Below, in pieces: positions 34,699-44,799 of a stretch of DNA of 64,000 nucleotides; the stretch's first letter is position 1; every line of letters starts with the position of its first letter. The position numbers and the translations under genes were made by a program. The notes beneath the pieces are model-generated. The model was given only the letters and a program-made list of their open reading frames with translations, ran no database searches and was not told where the DNA came from. Source of the DNA: Rhytidiadelphus loreus (taxonomy: Eukaryota > Streptophyta > Bryopsida > Hypnales > Hylocomiaceae); assembly GCA_947034895.1 (NCBI GenBank), contig OX344761.1:78181839-78245838 (forward strand). The letters are read 5' to 3'.

Positions 34699-35075
34699 CA
34701 TTGAATCCACCTAAAGGATTCCATTTAGACAATTAAGCCACAAGTGGAGTCCATACAAGCAACATCAATGGAAAATAAATTATACTAGACTTCTCATGAA
34801 TGGAAAAAATCCTTTTATGGCTTACAATGATTCGCCACTAGTATTAAATGGCTACTAAAGGTTCTAAACACTTTGCAGGATAAGTTGAATCTAATAAGAT
34901 TTCTATTCATTGAATCCAACCAAAAGATTTCATGTAGAGGGTGAAGTCACAAATAGAGTCTATACAAGCAACATCAATTGAAAATAAATCATACATGACT
35001 TTTTATGAATGGAAAAAATCCTTTTTGTAGCTTACAATGGTTTGCCATTGGTGTCAAATGGCTACTAAAGGTTCT
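34699..35075. repeat. Tandem duplication with about 210-bp period
   Basis: Copies at about 34699-34866 and 34909-35073 share CATTGAATCCA, CATACAAGCAACATCAAT, ATGAATGGAAAAAATCCTTT and AAATGGCTACTAAAGGTTCT. Substitutions are moderate. Confidence 0.85.
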
Positions 35076-37580
35076 TGTTTAAAACTAGAGTGACAATACT
35101 AAAAAGAGCTTTGACCAATGCTACAAAAAAGACAAGGATTGAAATGAAAAAGTTTCCACTTTCCCCTTCTACACCCTTCTTGCCAATCCCCTCCATGTGA
35201 AGTAGTCCCAAGCAAGAATTTTTTTTAGTTGAAACATGCAAATGCAAATGAAACTTAAATTACTCATCCAAAGGGTGTAAGTTCATCCCCAAAATAGATA
35301 TTATCCTTACAATATACATGTAGCAAATTTCATCCACTGAAAATGGGAGAATATGTCTGAAAACTTATATTCACTCAGAAGAAATTTGTATCACTCAAAA
35401 ACAAAATGCTGGTCCAGAGTGTCATTAAAAACTCATAATGAGACAAGCAGAAACATGAGGATGGTCAAGTGGGTAGGAAGCTTTCCATTAGCACTTCTCC
35501 ATCGCAGTAGATTAGGGGTGTTGTGAAGATGCTCTCCAAATATTAAAACCAATGGTCCGCTATGGTATTGGAGTTGTTGTTAAGGCCAAAGTTGAGGGAG
35601 TCTGTTGAGATTTGGTGAGACTTGTAATGAGGATGTATAATGGTTCCGGGAGATATGTTATTACCTGGGAATGCTCCTCTGAGAGAATGACTTCTGACTA
35701 GAAGCTCTGCAACTCAACTGCAATTGTCAAACTGAATGATTTCACTTGCCGAGAACTCCGGCATTAGTTTCTTAAATGTTGACATTGCACTGCAAGAAGC
35801 AGAGGAAACTAATAAAACTGTATGGAACTTGGTTCCAATCATCTTCTATACTGACAACAACAACAACAACTAATCCATTCATATATTTGGTACTGGCACT
35901 TATGGTTGGACGTATTTGCAAGTGACCTAAGCATGACTCAACTTTGAATGGAAATAGGGTTTTCTTCTGTCGATTCTAGTGCTTTGCAACCTCCTGCTGT
36001 CAATGAATTCATAAGAAACTCGTACATAGAGATGAAAATATTTTATCTCAAGAGAGTTTGACTCACGTACCCAAAGTGATCGCTTCACAGCTCCATCATG
36101 TTGATCTCCTAATGAAAGCGTACTCCAACATGCTGGTTAAAATGTTCAAAGTCACACAAAAATTATCCTCTACCTTGGGATTCCTTTGCTCACAACATAC
36201 ATCCTCAGAACATAAAAAGAAAAGAAAAGAAGAACGCAATATCTTCGCAAGCTAGAGTGGACTAGGTTTCCAAGAACAAAGTCAATCGAGATTTAAGAGA
36301 ATCGGTGATTTGATGGTTGTCAATCAAGATCATGAACTCAAACAATCGAGAATCTGCATATGTACATGAGCATCGAATCTACCTTTCCGAATTTTCTGAC
36401 TTGTCCTGTATGCATCCGGGATCACCTAGACATCACCTACCAACGGTACCTTGTGCGTTGGATCTCGTATCCTATCTTCAAAATTGACCAAATCGTGACA
36501 CAAAGAAATTTAAATTCTCGCAGATACGAGTTGAATCATAATCTCGCTGCATTTCAGTAGCTAATTTCATTGCAAACGCATAATCTCAATCAGTCCTCTA
36601 AACTACAGGTATCAGGCACCATTCCAGAGGATGAGCCGAGGGATAGGCCATAACCAATCCCTTCTTTCCAGTTTCTATTCAAGAAGAAGAGCTGGGTAAT
36701 AAATCACAACCTCTTCCAAGACCTCTCAATAATGTATCAAAATTTGGCTGGCTAGACACTGAGGTTATTTTGCATAAACTCTTGCTTTCCCATCCCACAT
36801 GCAAGTTAGTGTTGTAGCGCAAGCGCTTTTGCTATTCAAGTTCAAAAGAAACTACGAGTGTCTAGAAGTGGTTATGCTCCACAACCACTCCCCTAAACCC
36901 TAAACCCTAAAACCCTTTCTTCAGCATTGGATCGCCACATCATAACACTCTAATTGAGACTAACAAACTCAAATCTGGAGTCAAGAAAACTCGAGAGAAA
37001 ACTGCTGGCCACTTCCGTAGCTCAGCATGTACTGTTTTCCACAAGCAAATCCATATTTGAGTTACCGAGTACGACATAAATCTGCAGAGTGCAGACAACT
37101 TGAAGCCCGCCATGAATCATACCATGACAGACTCTAGGATTACGAATTAGCAACACAAAAGATGAGAAGTAATCTTGTGCGAGCAACAATTCGAAATCCT
37201 GCACAGATCAGCTCAAGATACCTGAATCTCGGTGATATCTGATGCGATTGATCACATTATGATTGCTGCTGTTGCCCCGAGCTCCTTTAAAACCCTCTCG
37301 CCTGCTACTGTTCAAGCGATAGTCGAGCATCACGATTAAGATTCCAAGGACAACCTCAATTCTTAGATCTCTAACTTGTTTCACCTCTCAGTCACTCCCA
37401 TCGTGTTGCTGTTATTGCTTCTTCTACGAACCTTTGTTTCGAAAAATCAATGCATCTCAGATCCTTGTCCGTCACTAAGTTAATATAATAGTAAAGCATG
37501 CTCCCCTCTGTAGCTCCTCCTCTACCTAATCGGATAATTTGATCATCACGCAAGATCGACAGAACGACACGCCGACAAAG
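35076..37580. other. Mixed-composition intergenic region upstream of the secreted-protein gene
   Basis: From about 35440 the base composition becomes more balanced than in the AT-rich spacers, suggesting old genic or transposon sequence. I could not identify a protein on either strand. It holds a short CCCTAAA run at 36890-36917. TTTAAAACC near 37284 is a weak TATA-like candidate for the gene at 37581. Confidence 0.45.
36890..36917. repeat. Short interstitial telomere-like repeat
   Basis: Just under three units of CCCTAAA followed by a variant CCCTAAAACCC. Such motifs are also common in plant promoters as telo-boxes, so a telomeric origin is not implied. Confidence 0.6.
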
Positions 37581-37970
37581 ATGGCTATGGCACAAAATGG
37601 AAAAATTGCGCAATCTTGTTCCATTTTGGTGTTGCGTCTTGCTCTCGTGATGTCGTTGTTTGTAAGCCGCGCCACTTGCACCGTGACAATCCGCAACTGG
37701 ACGACTCGCACCACAGTGGTGGTGACAGCCAGTCCAAGAGGAGCGGCGGAGGACCTTCTGCCCAGTCAGTGGATCGAATACACGATCACCAGCAACAAAA
37801 GGAGCGCCATGTTCACCTTGGCCACAAACAAACCTGACAACAAAGTGGTCACCGTCTTGCTGTATGATGGCCAGGATGTAGCGTTGATAGACAACATGAG
37901 CGACTCCATTGACGGAATCCTTGTGGACGACAAGGGAAACAAGATTCAAACCTTGTTCATCAATTTGTGA
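37581..37970 (+). CDS. Small secreted protein of unknown function
   Basis: 129 residues from the first ATG (37581). The N-terminus has a signal-peptide pattern: short basic start, hydrophobic core (SILVLRLALVMSLFV) and a likely cleavage after SRATC. The mature part of about 95 residues looks beta-rich (TVTIRNW, TTVVVTA, WIEYTI, MFTLATN, KVVTVLLYDG, VALIDNM). The fold and family were not recognised. A partial second copy of its last 30 codons lies at 43751-43862, beyond the copia insertion, so the locus was once duplicated. Composition is near-balanced, unlike the AT-rich flanks. The TTG-initiated extension upstream is not used because a normal ATG is present. Confidence 0.6.
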   Translation: MAMAQNGKIAQSCSILVLRLALVMSLFVSRATCTVTIRNWTTRTTVVVTASPRGAAEDLLPSQWIEYTITSNKRSAMFTLATNKPDNKVVTVLLYDGQDVALIDNMSDSIDGILVDDKGNKIQTLFINL

Positions 37971-38098
37971 AGGTTCACAAAAAAGATCACATACATGTAG
38001 GTTCTCAAACTTTCGTTAACTTTTCAGTAAGAGACTTGGAATCTCTCCGTCTCTTTGGTTCTCAGAGCAAATATGTTAACCAAACAAATAGCAATAGC

Positions 38099-38384
38099 TG
38101 TTGAAATTAAACGCTCCAACCACCCTGTCCATGCCAACTCAGCTCGATCAGCCACCTGTACTATTACGCCTGATTGGGATCTGATGATCCTCATATCATT
38201 ACACTCCTTTATACTGGCTGTACAAGCCGTTTAGTATTCTTAGTGGCATTAAGTTGCTCCTGTAGTGGTAGTTATTCTTTCTCATTTAATCTAGGTAGTG
38301 CGCCTGGCCTCTCGGTAACTGTATATATTCTGGCCCTGTTTCATTCTCTAATATCTGAAGCTCAACTGAGTCAAAAGTTCAACA
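38099..38384 (+). repeat. 5' LTR
   Basis: 286 bp, TG...CA ends within a short inverted repeat (TGTTGAA/TTCAACA). A TATATATT motif near 38325 may serve as the TATA box. Indistinguishable from the 3' LTR on reading. Confidence 0.95.
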
Positions 38385-38398
38385 TGGTATCAGAGCGT
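38385..38398 (+). promoter_or_regulatory. Primer-binding site
   Basis: TGGTATCAGAGC directly follows the 5' LTR and is complementary to the 3' end of initiator methionine tRNA, the usual primer of plant copia elements. Confidence 0.95.
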
Positions 38399-38493
38399 GT
38401 CTTAGGACTTGAACGAGTTTAGCATGTGTTTAGAAAGAGCTGCGTGAGAGACGAAAGGAGAATCTGGAGTACCTGGAAGGAGAGAGATTCTAA

Positions 38494-38633
38494 GACGTCG
38501 GAACAGTGAGCGTTACTTCTGTGAGAGTTACTGAGAGGTGAAACAGTCGAGCTCTACTCCTGAGACGTCCGAACAGTGAGCGTTGCTTCTGTGAGAGTTA
38601 CTGAGAGGAGAAACAATCGAGCCCTGCTCCTGT
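38494..38633 (+). repeat. 70-bp tandem duplication in the copia leader
   Basis: GACGTCGGAACAGTGAGCGT starts at 38494 and again, with one change, at 38564. Each is followed by TTCTGTGAGAGTTACTGAGA. It lies between the primer site and the gag start codon. Confidence 0.9.
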
Positions 38634-38693
38634 GAGTGATCGGAGGGACAGTAGATCAGAAAAACGGAAAGAAGAGAGTCGAGAGATCAAAAG

Positions 38694-41600
38694 ATGGCAG
38701 AGATGACTAGTGCAGCTTTCAGAGAGGGTGATAAGCTTAAGGGATCCACAAATTACTACGTATGGGCATTGAAGATGAGGGCAGTTCTTAGAGCTGAAGG
38801 CCAATGGGCCATCACGGAGACTGAACAGAGACCCGCAGCCTACCCAGTTACAATAGACGGAGAGGCAATGATAGAGACACAGTTGAAACGGAAGAAAACT
38901 CTAGCATGCCGTTTGATTTTGCTCTCAATATCTGATGACATCATTGATCTTATTGCAGAACATACAGACCCAGCAGTGGCGTGGAAGGCGTTGAAGGACC
39001 AGTTCAACTCTGGTGACCAGTCACAAATTCTCACCTTGATGGGGCAGCTGCAGTCACTACGTATGCAGGAAGGAAGCTCGGTTGAAGACTACGTGAAGAA
39101 GGCGCGCGAGTTGAAGAATCGACTTAGCAGCATGGGAGAACGACTTTCTGACAAGAACATAAACCAACTTGTGTTAAACGGGCTGCCACGTTCATTCGAG
39201 AGTCTTATTCAAACCCTCACTCACATTGATCCGGAGATGACGTTCGACAAACTGAGCTCGAGCCTGCTTTCAGAAGCCCATCGACGACAACATAGGGACC
39301 AACAAGTTGGGGACAACGAAGCGCTTGCGGCAAGTTTCCAGCGACAGGCGAGTATTCGAGGACGTGGTCCAGGACGTTGGCCGATGCGCGGCAGAGGCTA
39401 CCCTGGCCGGGGACACTTCGGAGCTCCAAGTTATCAACGCCCGCCTCCCATATGTTACAATTGTAATCTGCCTGGCCATATCGCTCGCGACTGCAAGGCA
39501 CCTCGCAAGTCTTACACTCCGTACAATCAAGAAGCGAACAAGAACCCCATCTACGCGAACTCGGCGGAAATGTTCAACGGACAGTTCGAAGATTATGACA
39601 CCTACTACGACCCGTACTACTACGACAATGGGCCCTGGTACTTGGATAGTGGCGCTACTGGTCACATTGCAGCAGACATACACAAGTTAGATCACTCTCA
39701 GGCTTCATCAGGAGTAGAAATAACAGAAGTCAAAACTGGAGGGGGAGAGTCCCATGCCATTCGTGGATCTGGCTCAGCCACTGTAAGCACCAAGGATGGT
39801 TCAATAAAGCTTAAGTCTGTTAAGTACGTACCTAGTATGAGAAAGAATTTAGTGTCAGTTGGGGCCATTGCTGATTCTGGTCACAAAGTGAGTTTTTCCA
39901 GCAGTCATTGTTGGATTACCAACAGACAAGGCCAAGTTGTCGCTACTGGGAAGAGAGATCTTACCAACGGATTGTACTGTTTTGAGAAACAAATGACGGC
40001 ACTTGTAACTTACAACGCTGAAGTCTCAACCCTCTGGCATCGAAGACTTGGACACCTAAGTTTTCCAAGCTTATACTACCTGTCACAAACACCATTTGCA
40101 TCAGGACTACCAAAGTTGGAGTTAGAGAAAAAGGTGTGCCACTGCTGTCTCGCAGGAAGACAGCACCGCGAGCGGTTTCCAAGAGCGTCGGAAAATCGAG
40201 CTAGCCGACCTGGACAACGAATTCATACCGACCTGATGGGACCCATGCAGCAGGAGTCCCTTGGAGGTTCTCGCTACGCTCTAGTATTCACAGACGATTT
40301 CTCGAGGAAAAGTTGGATTTATTTCTTGAAACACAAAGGAGATACTATAGCAAGATTCCGAGAGTTCAAAAGGAAAATAGAGGTTGAGACTGGACACTCT
40401 ATTCAAACTTTGCGATCTGACAGGGGCGGGGAATACACATCAACCGAGTTCAAAGAATTTTGCTCTAAAAACGGAATACAGCAGGAGCTCACTCAAGCCA
40501 GAACGCCGCAGCAGAACGGGGTCGCAGAGCGTCGAAACCGGACCATAATGGAAAGAGCACGGAGCATGGCCAAAGATTGCGATTTGCCAACAAATCTATG
40601 GACTGAAGCTGTGTCACACGCTACATATCTCATCAACCGGAGTCCTACGAGAGCAAACTCAGGAATGACGCCTGAAGAAAAATACACCGGTATGATTCCT
40701 GATATCTCGTTACTAAAAATTTTTGGATGCCTAGTCTACGTTCATATACCCAAGGAGGATCGAAAGAAACTTGACAGCAAAACCCATGCATGCATATTTC
40801 TTGGTATTGATAGCGAAACCAAGGCCTACCGATTGTTCGACAATCAACGGAAAAAGGTCATTATCAGTAGGGACACTGTATTTGACGAAGCACGCGTAGG
40901 GTTCAAGCATATTAATCATATCGAGCCTTCTAGCAGCATCCACGTCCTGCCTTCTTGCCCTCAACCTACAGAACTTACTAGCGAGGATTCAGAAACCTCA
41001 CCTGATCACAATCCACCGTAGAACATCTCAACCGATTTAAATTTGATAGACAGCGATTCCATAGTACCCCAGTCCAACTCACTATCAAGCTCTGCAGAGA
41101 GACACACCGTAGATAACCTGACAAACAATGACGAGCAACCGATTAGTCAGGAAAATCAATCGCCAGAAGGGAGCTATCAGGTCAGAAACCCTCGCAGACA
41201 AAACCCTGTTCCCGTCGATCGAGGTGCCGGACCAGCCGAACGTCGCTACCCCAGTCGAACTCGAACTCCATCTGTCAGATTACAGGACTCCTGGACTTTA
41301 ATCTCCGAATTGACTGAAGAGCCTTTAGACTTCCAAACAGCTTGTCAACAAGATGAGTGGAGAGATGCTATAAATAGTGAGATTAGCTCCATCTTGAAGA
41401 ATCAGACATGGAATATTATCGACAGGCCTTCCCATCGAAAGCCAATAACAGCAAAATGGTTATTCAAGATCAAGAAGGATGCACAGGGAAGAGTAAACAA
41501 ACTCAAAGCACGATTGGTGGCCAGGGGATTCCAGCAACAGGAGGGAGTAGACTATAACGAAATCTTTGCACCTGTTGTCAAATGGTCAACAATTCTCATG

Positions 41601-42854
41601 ATATTTGCACTTGCTGCAAAGAACAATTGGCCGTTGCACCAATTGGATGTTATTACCGCATTCTTAAATGGTACAATCACTGAGGAAATTCTTATGGAAA
41701 TTCCGCCTGGATTCCCAAGCTTTGGAGACGAGTCAAAGGTTTGCAGGATTAATCGAGCCTTATATGGTTTAAAGCAGTCACCCAAAGCATGGTATGACAG
41801 AATCACCAGCTGGCTTGAGCAACAAGGGCTGATTCAAAGCACGAGTGACCCTAACCTGTACTTCAGAAAGCAAGGAGACAAACTGGTTATTCTATTGTTA
41901 TATGTGGATGACCTCATAGTGACAGGCAACGACCCTACAGCAATATCGGAGCTAAAGGAGCAGCTGAAGCAGGCTTTCGAGATGACTGACCTTGGCGATG
42001 CTAGCAGTTACCTTGGGGTTGAAATCTATAGGAAACCAAGCGGGATATTTATCAGTCAGCAAGGATATATCAAGAAACTGTTACAGAAATTTCAAATGCA
42101 AGATTGCAATCCCACAAATGTCCCCATCGATCCCAAGACTCACTTGCAGAAAAGCATGGGTACAAAAAGTATCGACCCTGAAATTTACCGTTCACTAGTT
42201 GGTAGCCTACTGTACCTTGCTCATACTCGTCCTGATATTACATATGCCGTGAGTTGTGTATCTCGCCACATGCAGGATCCTGAAGAAGCTCATTTTCAAG
42301 CTGCTAGGAAAATACTTCGGTATCTCAAAGCGACGATCAATCATGGCATTTTCTTTCCGAAAGAAAGCACAGGGTCCCTGCATACATATGCTGATGCCGA
42401 TTGGGGAATGGACCCAGACACCCGACGATCTACGTCAGGCATCTTGCACAGATTTGGCGACACGAGCATATCATGGAGTAGTAAGCTTCAGCCTACAGTG
42501 TCACTATCAAGTACTGAGGCTGAATACCGAGTACTCACAGATGCAGCAAAGGATATCATTCACTATCGAAGACTCCTGCAAGAATTAGGTCAAATGGAAG
42601 AAAATCCGACCACTCTCCTCAGCGACAATCAATCAAGCTTGAAATTGGTGAAAAACCCAGTGATGCACGCACGGACAAAACATATAGAAATTCATCACCA
42701 CTTCATTAGGGAAGCTGCAAATGCAGGAGCGATACAAGTTGAGTACACTTCAACTACTTCTCAGCTTGCAGACTTTCTAACGAAGCCTCTACCACAGAAG
42801 AGCTTTGTAAGGAATAGAGAACTTGCAGGAGTGATACCCTATTCTGCTTTCTGA
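38694..42854 (+). CDS. Copia Gag-Pol polyprotein with one in-frame amber codon
   Basis: A single frame of 1,385 sense codons broken only by TAG at 41019-41021, between integrase and reverse transcriptase. Domains: UBN2-type Gag from residue 9; CCHC zinc knuckle CYNCNLPGHIARDC at 254-267; aspartic protease DSG at 318-320; HHCC zinc-binding region (LWHRRLGHL...CHCC); integrase catalytic Asp 513, Asp 576 and Glu 612 (DX35E spacing); reverse transcriptase with YVDD at about 1070; RNase H with DADWG and SSTEAEY. All catalytic residues I looked for are present. Apart from the amber codon no frameshift is seen. The TAG context (TAG-AAC) does not match the known CARYYA readthrough signal. The stop is either a recent inactivating change or a feature of the lineage. 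Confidence 0.95.
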
Positions 42855-43427
42855 TCCATGAATCTATCGCGCGCCCAACCTGGAGTATACGTATTGTCTA
42901 GCCACAACGCCTGTCTGCTAACTTTGTGACGGAAATCAGGAGCTCTTGGGTTCCGCTTTGAAAAGCGATTATCCCACCAATTGCTAGGATTCTCTGTCAA
43001 GTCGCACCAGTGATGCTCCATACCTGCGACAGAATCTGGACTTCGACCCGGAACCCTAAATTGATTTACGGGAGCAACACCAACACTCACGGGCGACTCC
43101 TCCTCTGTTCGCGCGATCCAGCACCACATGAACAGGCACAAGTCTTGCACTCGACTGCAAACACGACGCAATCCCAAGGCGAGCAGCCACAACGCCAAGA
43201 TCAAGATCTGCACCTGCGATCACGACAACGAATTACGACTCAATTTCGGAACACAAGCTAGTGCAAAAATAACTTCAGGGTGTGGGTGGACAACTACTTA
43301 CCAAAGTCATATGCTCCTCCACATCGCGTAAGACCATCATCGCCTCAATTGGAAGGACGAACACTCTCGCCATACTTTACGCTTCTCTCTGCGATGCTTG
43401 CTGTTGCTCTAAAATTAGGGATTCTTG
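42855..43427 (+). other. Long 3' untranslated spacer of the copia element
   Basis: About 570 bp between the polyprotein stop and the polypurine tract, longer than in many copia elements. It contains a 124-codon antisense ORF (43213-42839) with no recognised domain. It could be lineage-specific non-coding sequence or captured DNA. Confidence 0.6.
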
Positions 43428-43440
43428 GAGCGAGGGAGGG
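43428..43440 (+). promoter_or_regulatory. Polypurine tract
   Basis: GGAGCGAGGGAGGG-type purine run immediately before the 3' LTR, the expected primer for plus-strand DNA synthesis. The single C is tolerated in such tracts. Confidence 0.85.
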
Positions 43441-43726
43441 TGTTGAAATTAAACGCTCCAACCACCCTGTCCATGCCAACTCAGCTCGATCAGCCACCTG
43501 TACTATTACGCCTGATTGGGATCTGATGATCCTCATATCATTACACTCCTTTATACTGGCTGTACAAGCCGTTTAGTATTCTTAGTGGCATTAAGTTGCT
43601 CCTGTAGTGGTAGTTATTCTTTCTCATTTAATCTAGGTAGTGCGCCTGGCCTCTCGGTAACTGTATATATTCTGGCCCTGTTTCATTCTCTAATATCTGA
43701 AGCTCAACTGAGTCAAAAGTTCAACA
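43441..43726 (+). repeat. 3' LTR
   Basis: 286 bp. I found no difference from the 5' LTR on a base-by-base reading. Followed by the ATAGC target duplication. Confidence 0.95.
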
Positions 43727-43750
43727 ATAGCATCATCGAATTACAGTTGA

Positions 43751-43862
43751 CAGTAGCGTTGGTAGACAACATGAGCGACTCCATAGACGGAACCCTTGTG
43801 GACGACGAGGGAAACAAGATTCAAACCTTGTTCATGAACTTATTATGAAGGTTCACAAAAAG
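43751..43862 (+). pseudogene. Truncated duplicate of the secreted-protein gene 3' end
   Basis: About 110 bp parallel to the end of the gene at 37581 plus the start of its 3' untranslated region. It encodes VALVDNMSDSIDGTLVDDEG where the full gene has VALIDNMSDSIDGILVDDKG. The stop lies at a similar place and GAAGGTTCACAAAAA follows in both. The first three quarters of the gene are absent. With the copia element removed, the fragment would lie about 155 bp downstream of the end of the full gene. Confidence 0.85.
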
Positions 43863-44212
43863 CGTACGTACTTACAATTTGAAGGTAAGGTAACATGCTC
43901 TAAAAGCGCCCATTTACGGGATGTTCCACCTTTTTCATATGCTTATGGAGACCGTATGAATTTTGGATTATTTTTCAGAGAAAGACAAATGAATTCGCCA
44001 GAGAACCCAAGTGGTTTCGTAATTTTCCAAGCATTTTTGAATTACTTATGGATTTTCAAAGATTTCAGGCGTTGTCGCACTGTAAATGCGTACATAGTGT
44101 AAAAATGCATAGTAATACATTATTTCCATATATTTGATTTTAATAATATAAAAATAAAGATGACATCATCCTTAGTAGCTTCAAGATGACGCCTTTTCAC
44201 GATGACATGAGC

Positions 44213-44222
44213 CATCTATATA
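44213..44222 (+). promoter_or_regulatory. TATA box for the ORF at 44294
   Basis: CATCTATATAAGAATAGG, a good plant TATA consensus, 75-80 bp upstream of the first ATG. Transcription would start near 44245. Confidence 0.55.
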
Positions 44223-44293
44223 AGAATAGGTTATCATTTTAGAATGCCACCAAACTTGAAGTAGTTTCTTTATTGTATGTTATAGATTTCAGT

Positions 44294-44752
44294 ATGTTGA
44301 ATTGGAGGGTTTTTTCTGAGTCTCAAGATGAGGAGCCTCTACCAGAATCGGAGTTTGAGTTTTCGTTATCTCAACTACCGGCTCAACCTCTTCAGCCGCT
44401 AGGTCTTTCATTATCGCACGAGCGTCCTCAAGATGAATCTGAGCCTTCTCGACCGCCAAAGCAACCCCGTGTGGAGCAGCGATGGCACGGGAACCTACAG
44501 CGTGGAGCTCGAGCACTAGTGATCCTGTTGCAGGTTGGGTGTGTTGAACCTGGTACCCAAGAAGTGACATTCGAAGGGAGTTTTGAAGGTCTTAGCGACG
44601 ATCAATACTATTGTATGGTCAGGCCTATTAAAGGGAGTCGCGATCACCAACGATGGTTAGAGGGGCCGGTCAATCCCTTGACAAAGGCGGATCGTGTTGA
44701 GTTTGTTGCTACTACCATCAAGCGAATTCTCAAGTTCTTGAAGATGGAGTGA
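44294..44752 (+). CDS. Hypothetical 152-residue protein
   Basis: Frame from the first ATG at 44294 (MLNWRVFSESQDEE) to TGA. The first 60 residues are rich in Glu, Ser, Pro and Leu and look disordered. The C-terminal 85 residues appear folded (GARALVILLQVGCVEPG, VTFEGSFEGLSDDQYY, LTKADRVEFVATTIKRILKFLK), ending in an amphipathic helix. A TATA box lies at the right distance, and the composition is more balanced than its flanks. I do not recognise the family. It could be a lineage-specific gene or a piece of a transposon protein. The antisense ORF at 44570-44289 is its shadow. Confidence 0.5.
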   Translation: MLNWRVFSESQDEEPLPESEFEFSLSQLPAQPLQPLGLSLSHERPQDESEPSRPPKQPRVEQRWHGNLQRGARALVILLQVGCVEPGTQEVTFEGSFEGLSDDQYYCMVRPIKGSRDHQRWLEGPVNPLTKADRVEFVATTIKRILKFLKME

Positions 44753-44799
44753 AGTTTCTTTGAAGACTTTAGTTTTTTACCTTTGAGAAGACATTTATT

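Larger units (their letters stand above)
38099..43726 (+). mobile_element. Full-length Ty1/copia LTR retrotransposon
   Basis: Two 286-bp LTRs (38099-38384, 43441-43726), each TGTTGAAA...TTCAACA, enclose a primer-binding site, a polyprotein frame and a polypurine tract. The 5-bp target duplication ATAGC is perfect (38094-38098 and 43727-43731). By eye the two LTRs are identical, indicating a recent insertion. Domain order is Gag, protease, integrase, reverse transcriptase, RNase H, which defines Ty1/copia rather than Ty3/gypsy. The element sits 128 bp downstream of the secreted-protein gene. One in-frame amber codon interrupts the polyprotein. Confidence 0.96.

Noticed and set aside
36360..36560. 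66-codon ORF and neighbouring ORFs at 35440-37204 as genes
   Set aside because: Composition hints at old genic DNA, but no motif, splice pattern or conserved domain could be recognised on either strand.
36890..36917. Chromosome end or fusion point
   Set aside because: Fewer than four CCCTAAA units in a single orientation. Plant promoters commonly hold such motifs.
37392..37949. 185-codon minus-strand ORF
   Set aside because: Antisense shadow of the secreted-protein gene, which has a signal peptide and a duplicated partner supporting the plus strand.
43516..43848. 110-codon ORF running from the 3' LTR into the gene fragment
   Set aside because: A chimera of LTR sequence and the truncated duplicate. 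The LTR part is identical in the 5' LTR and non-coding there.
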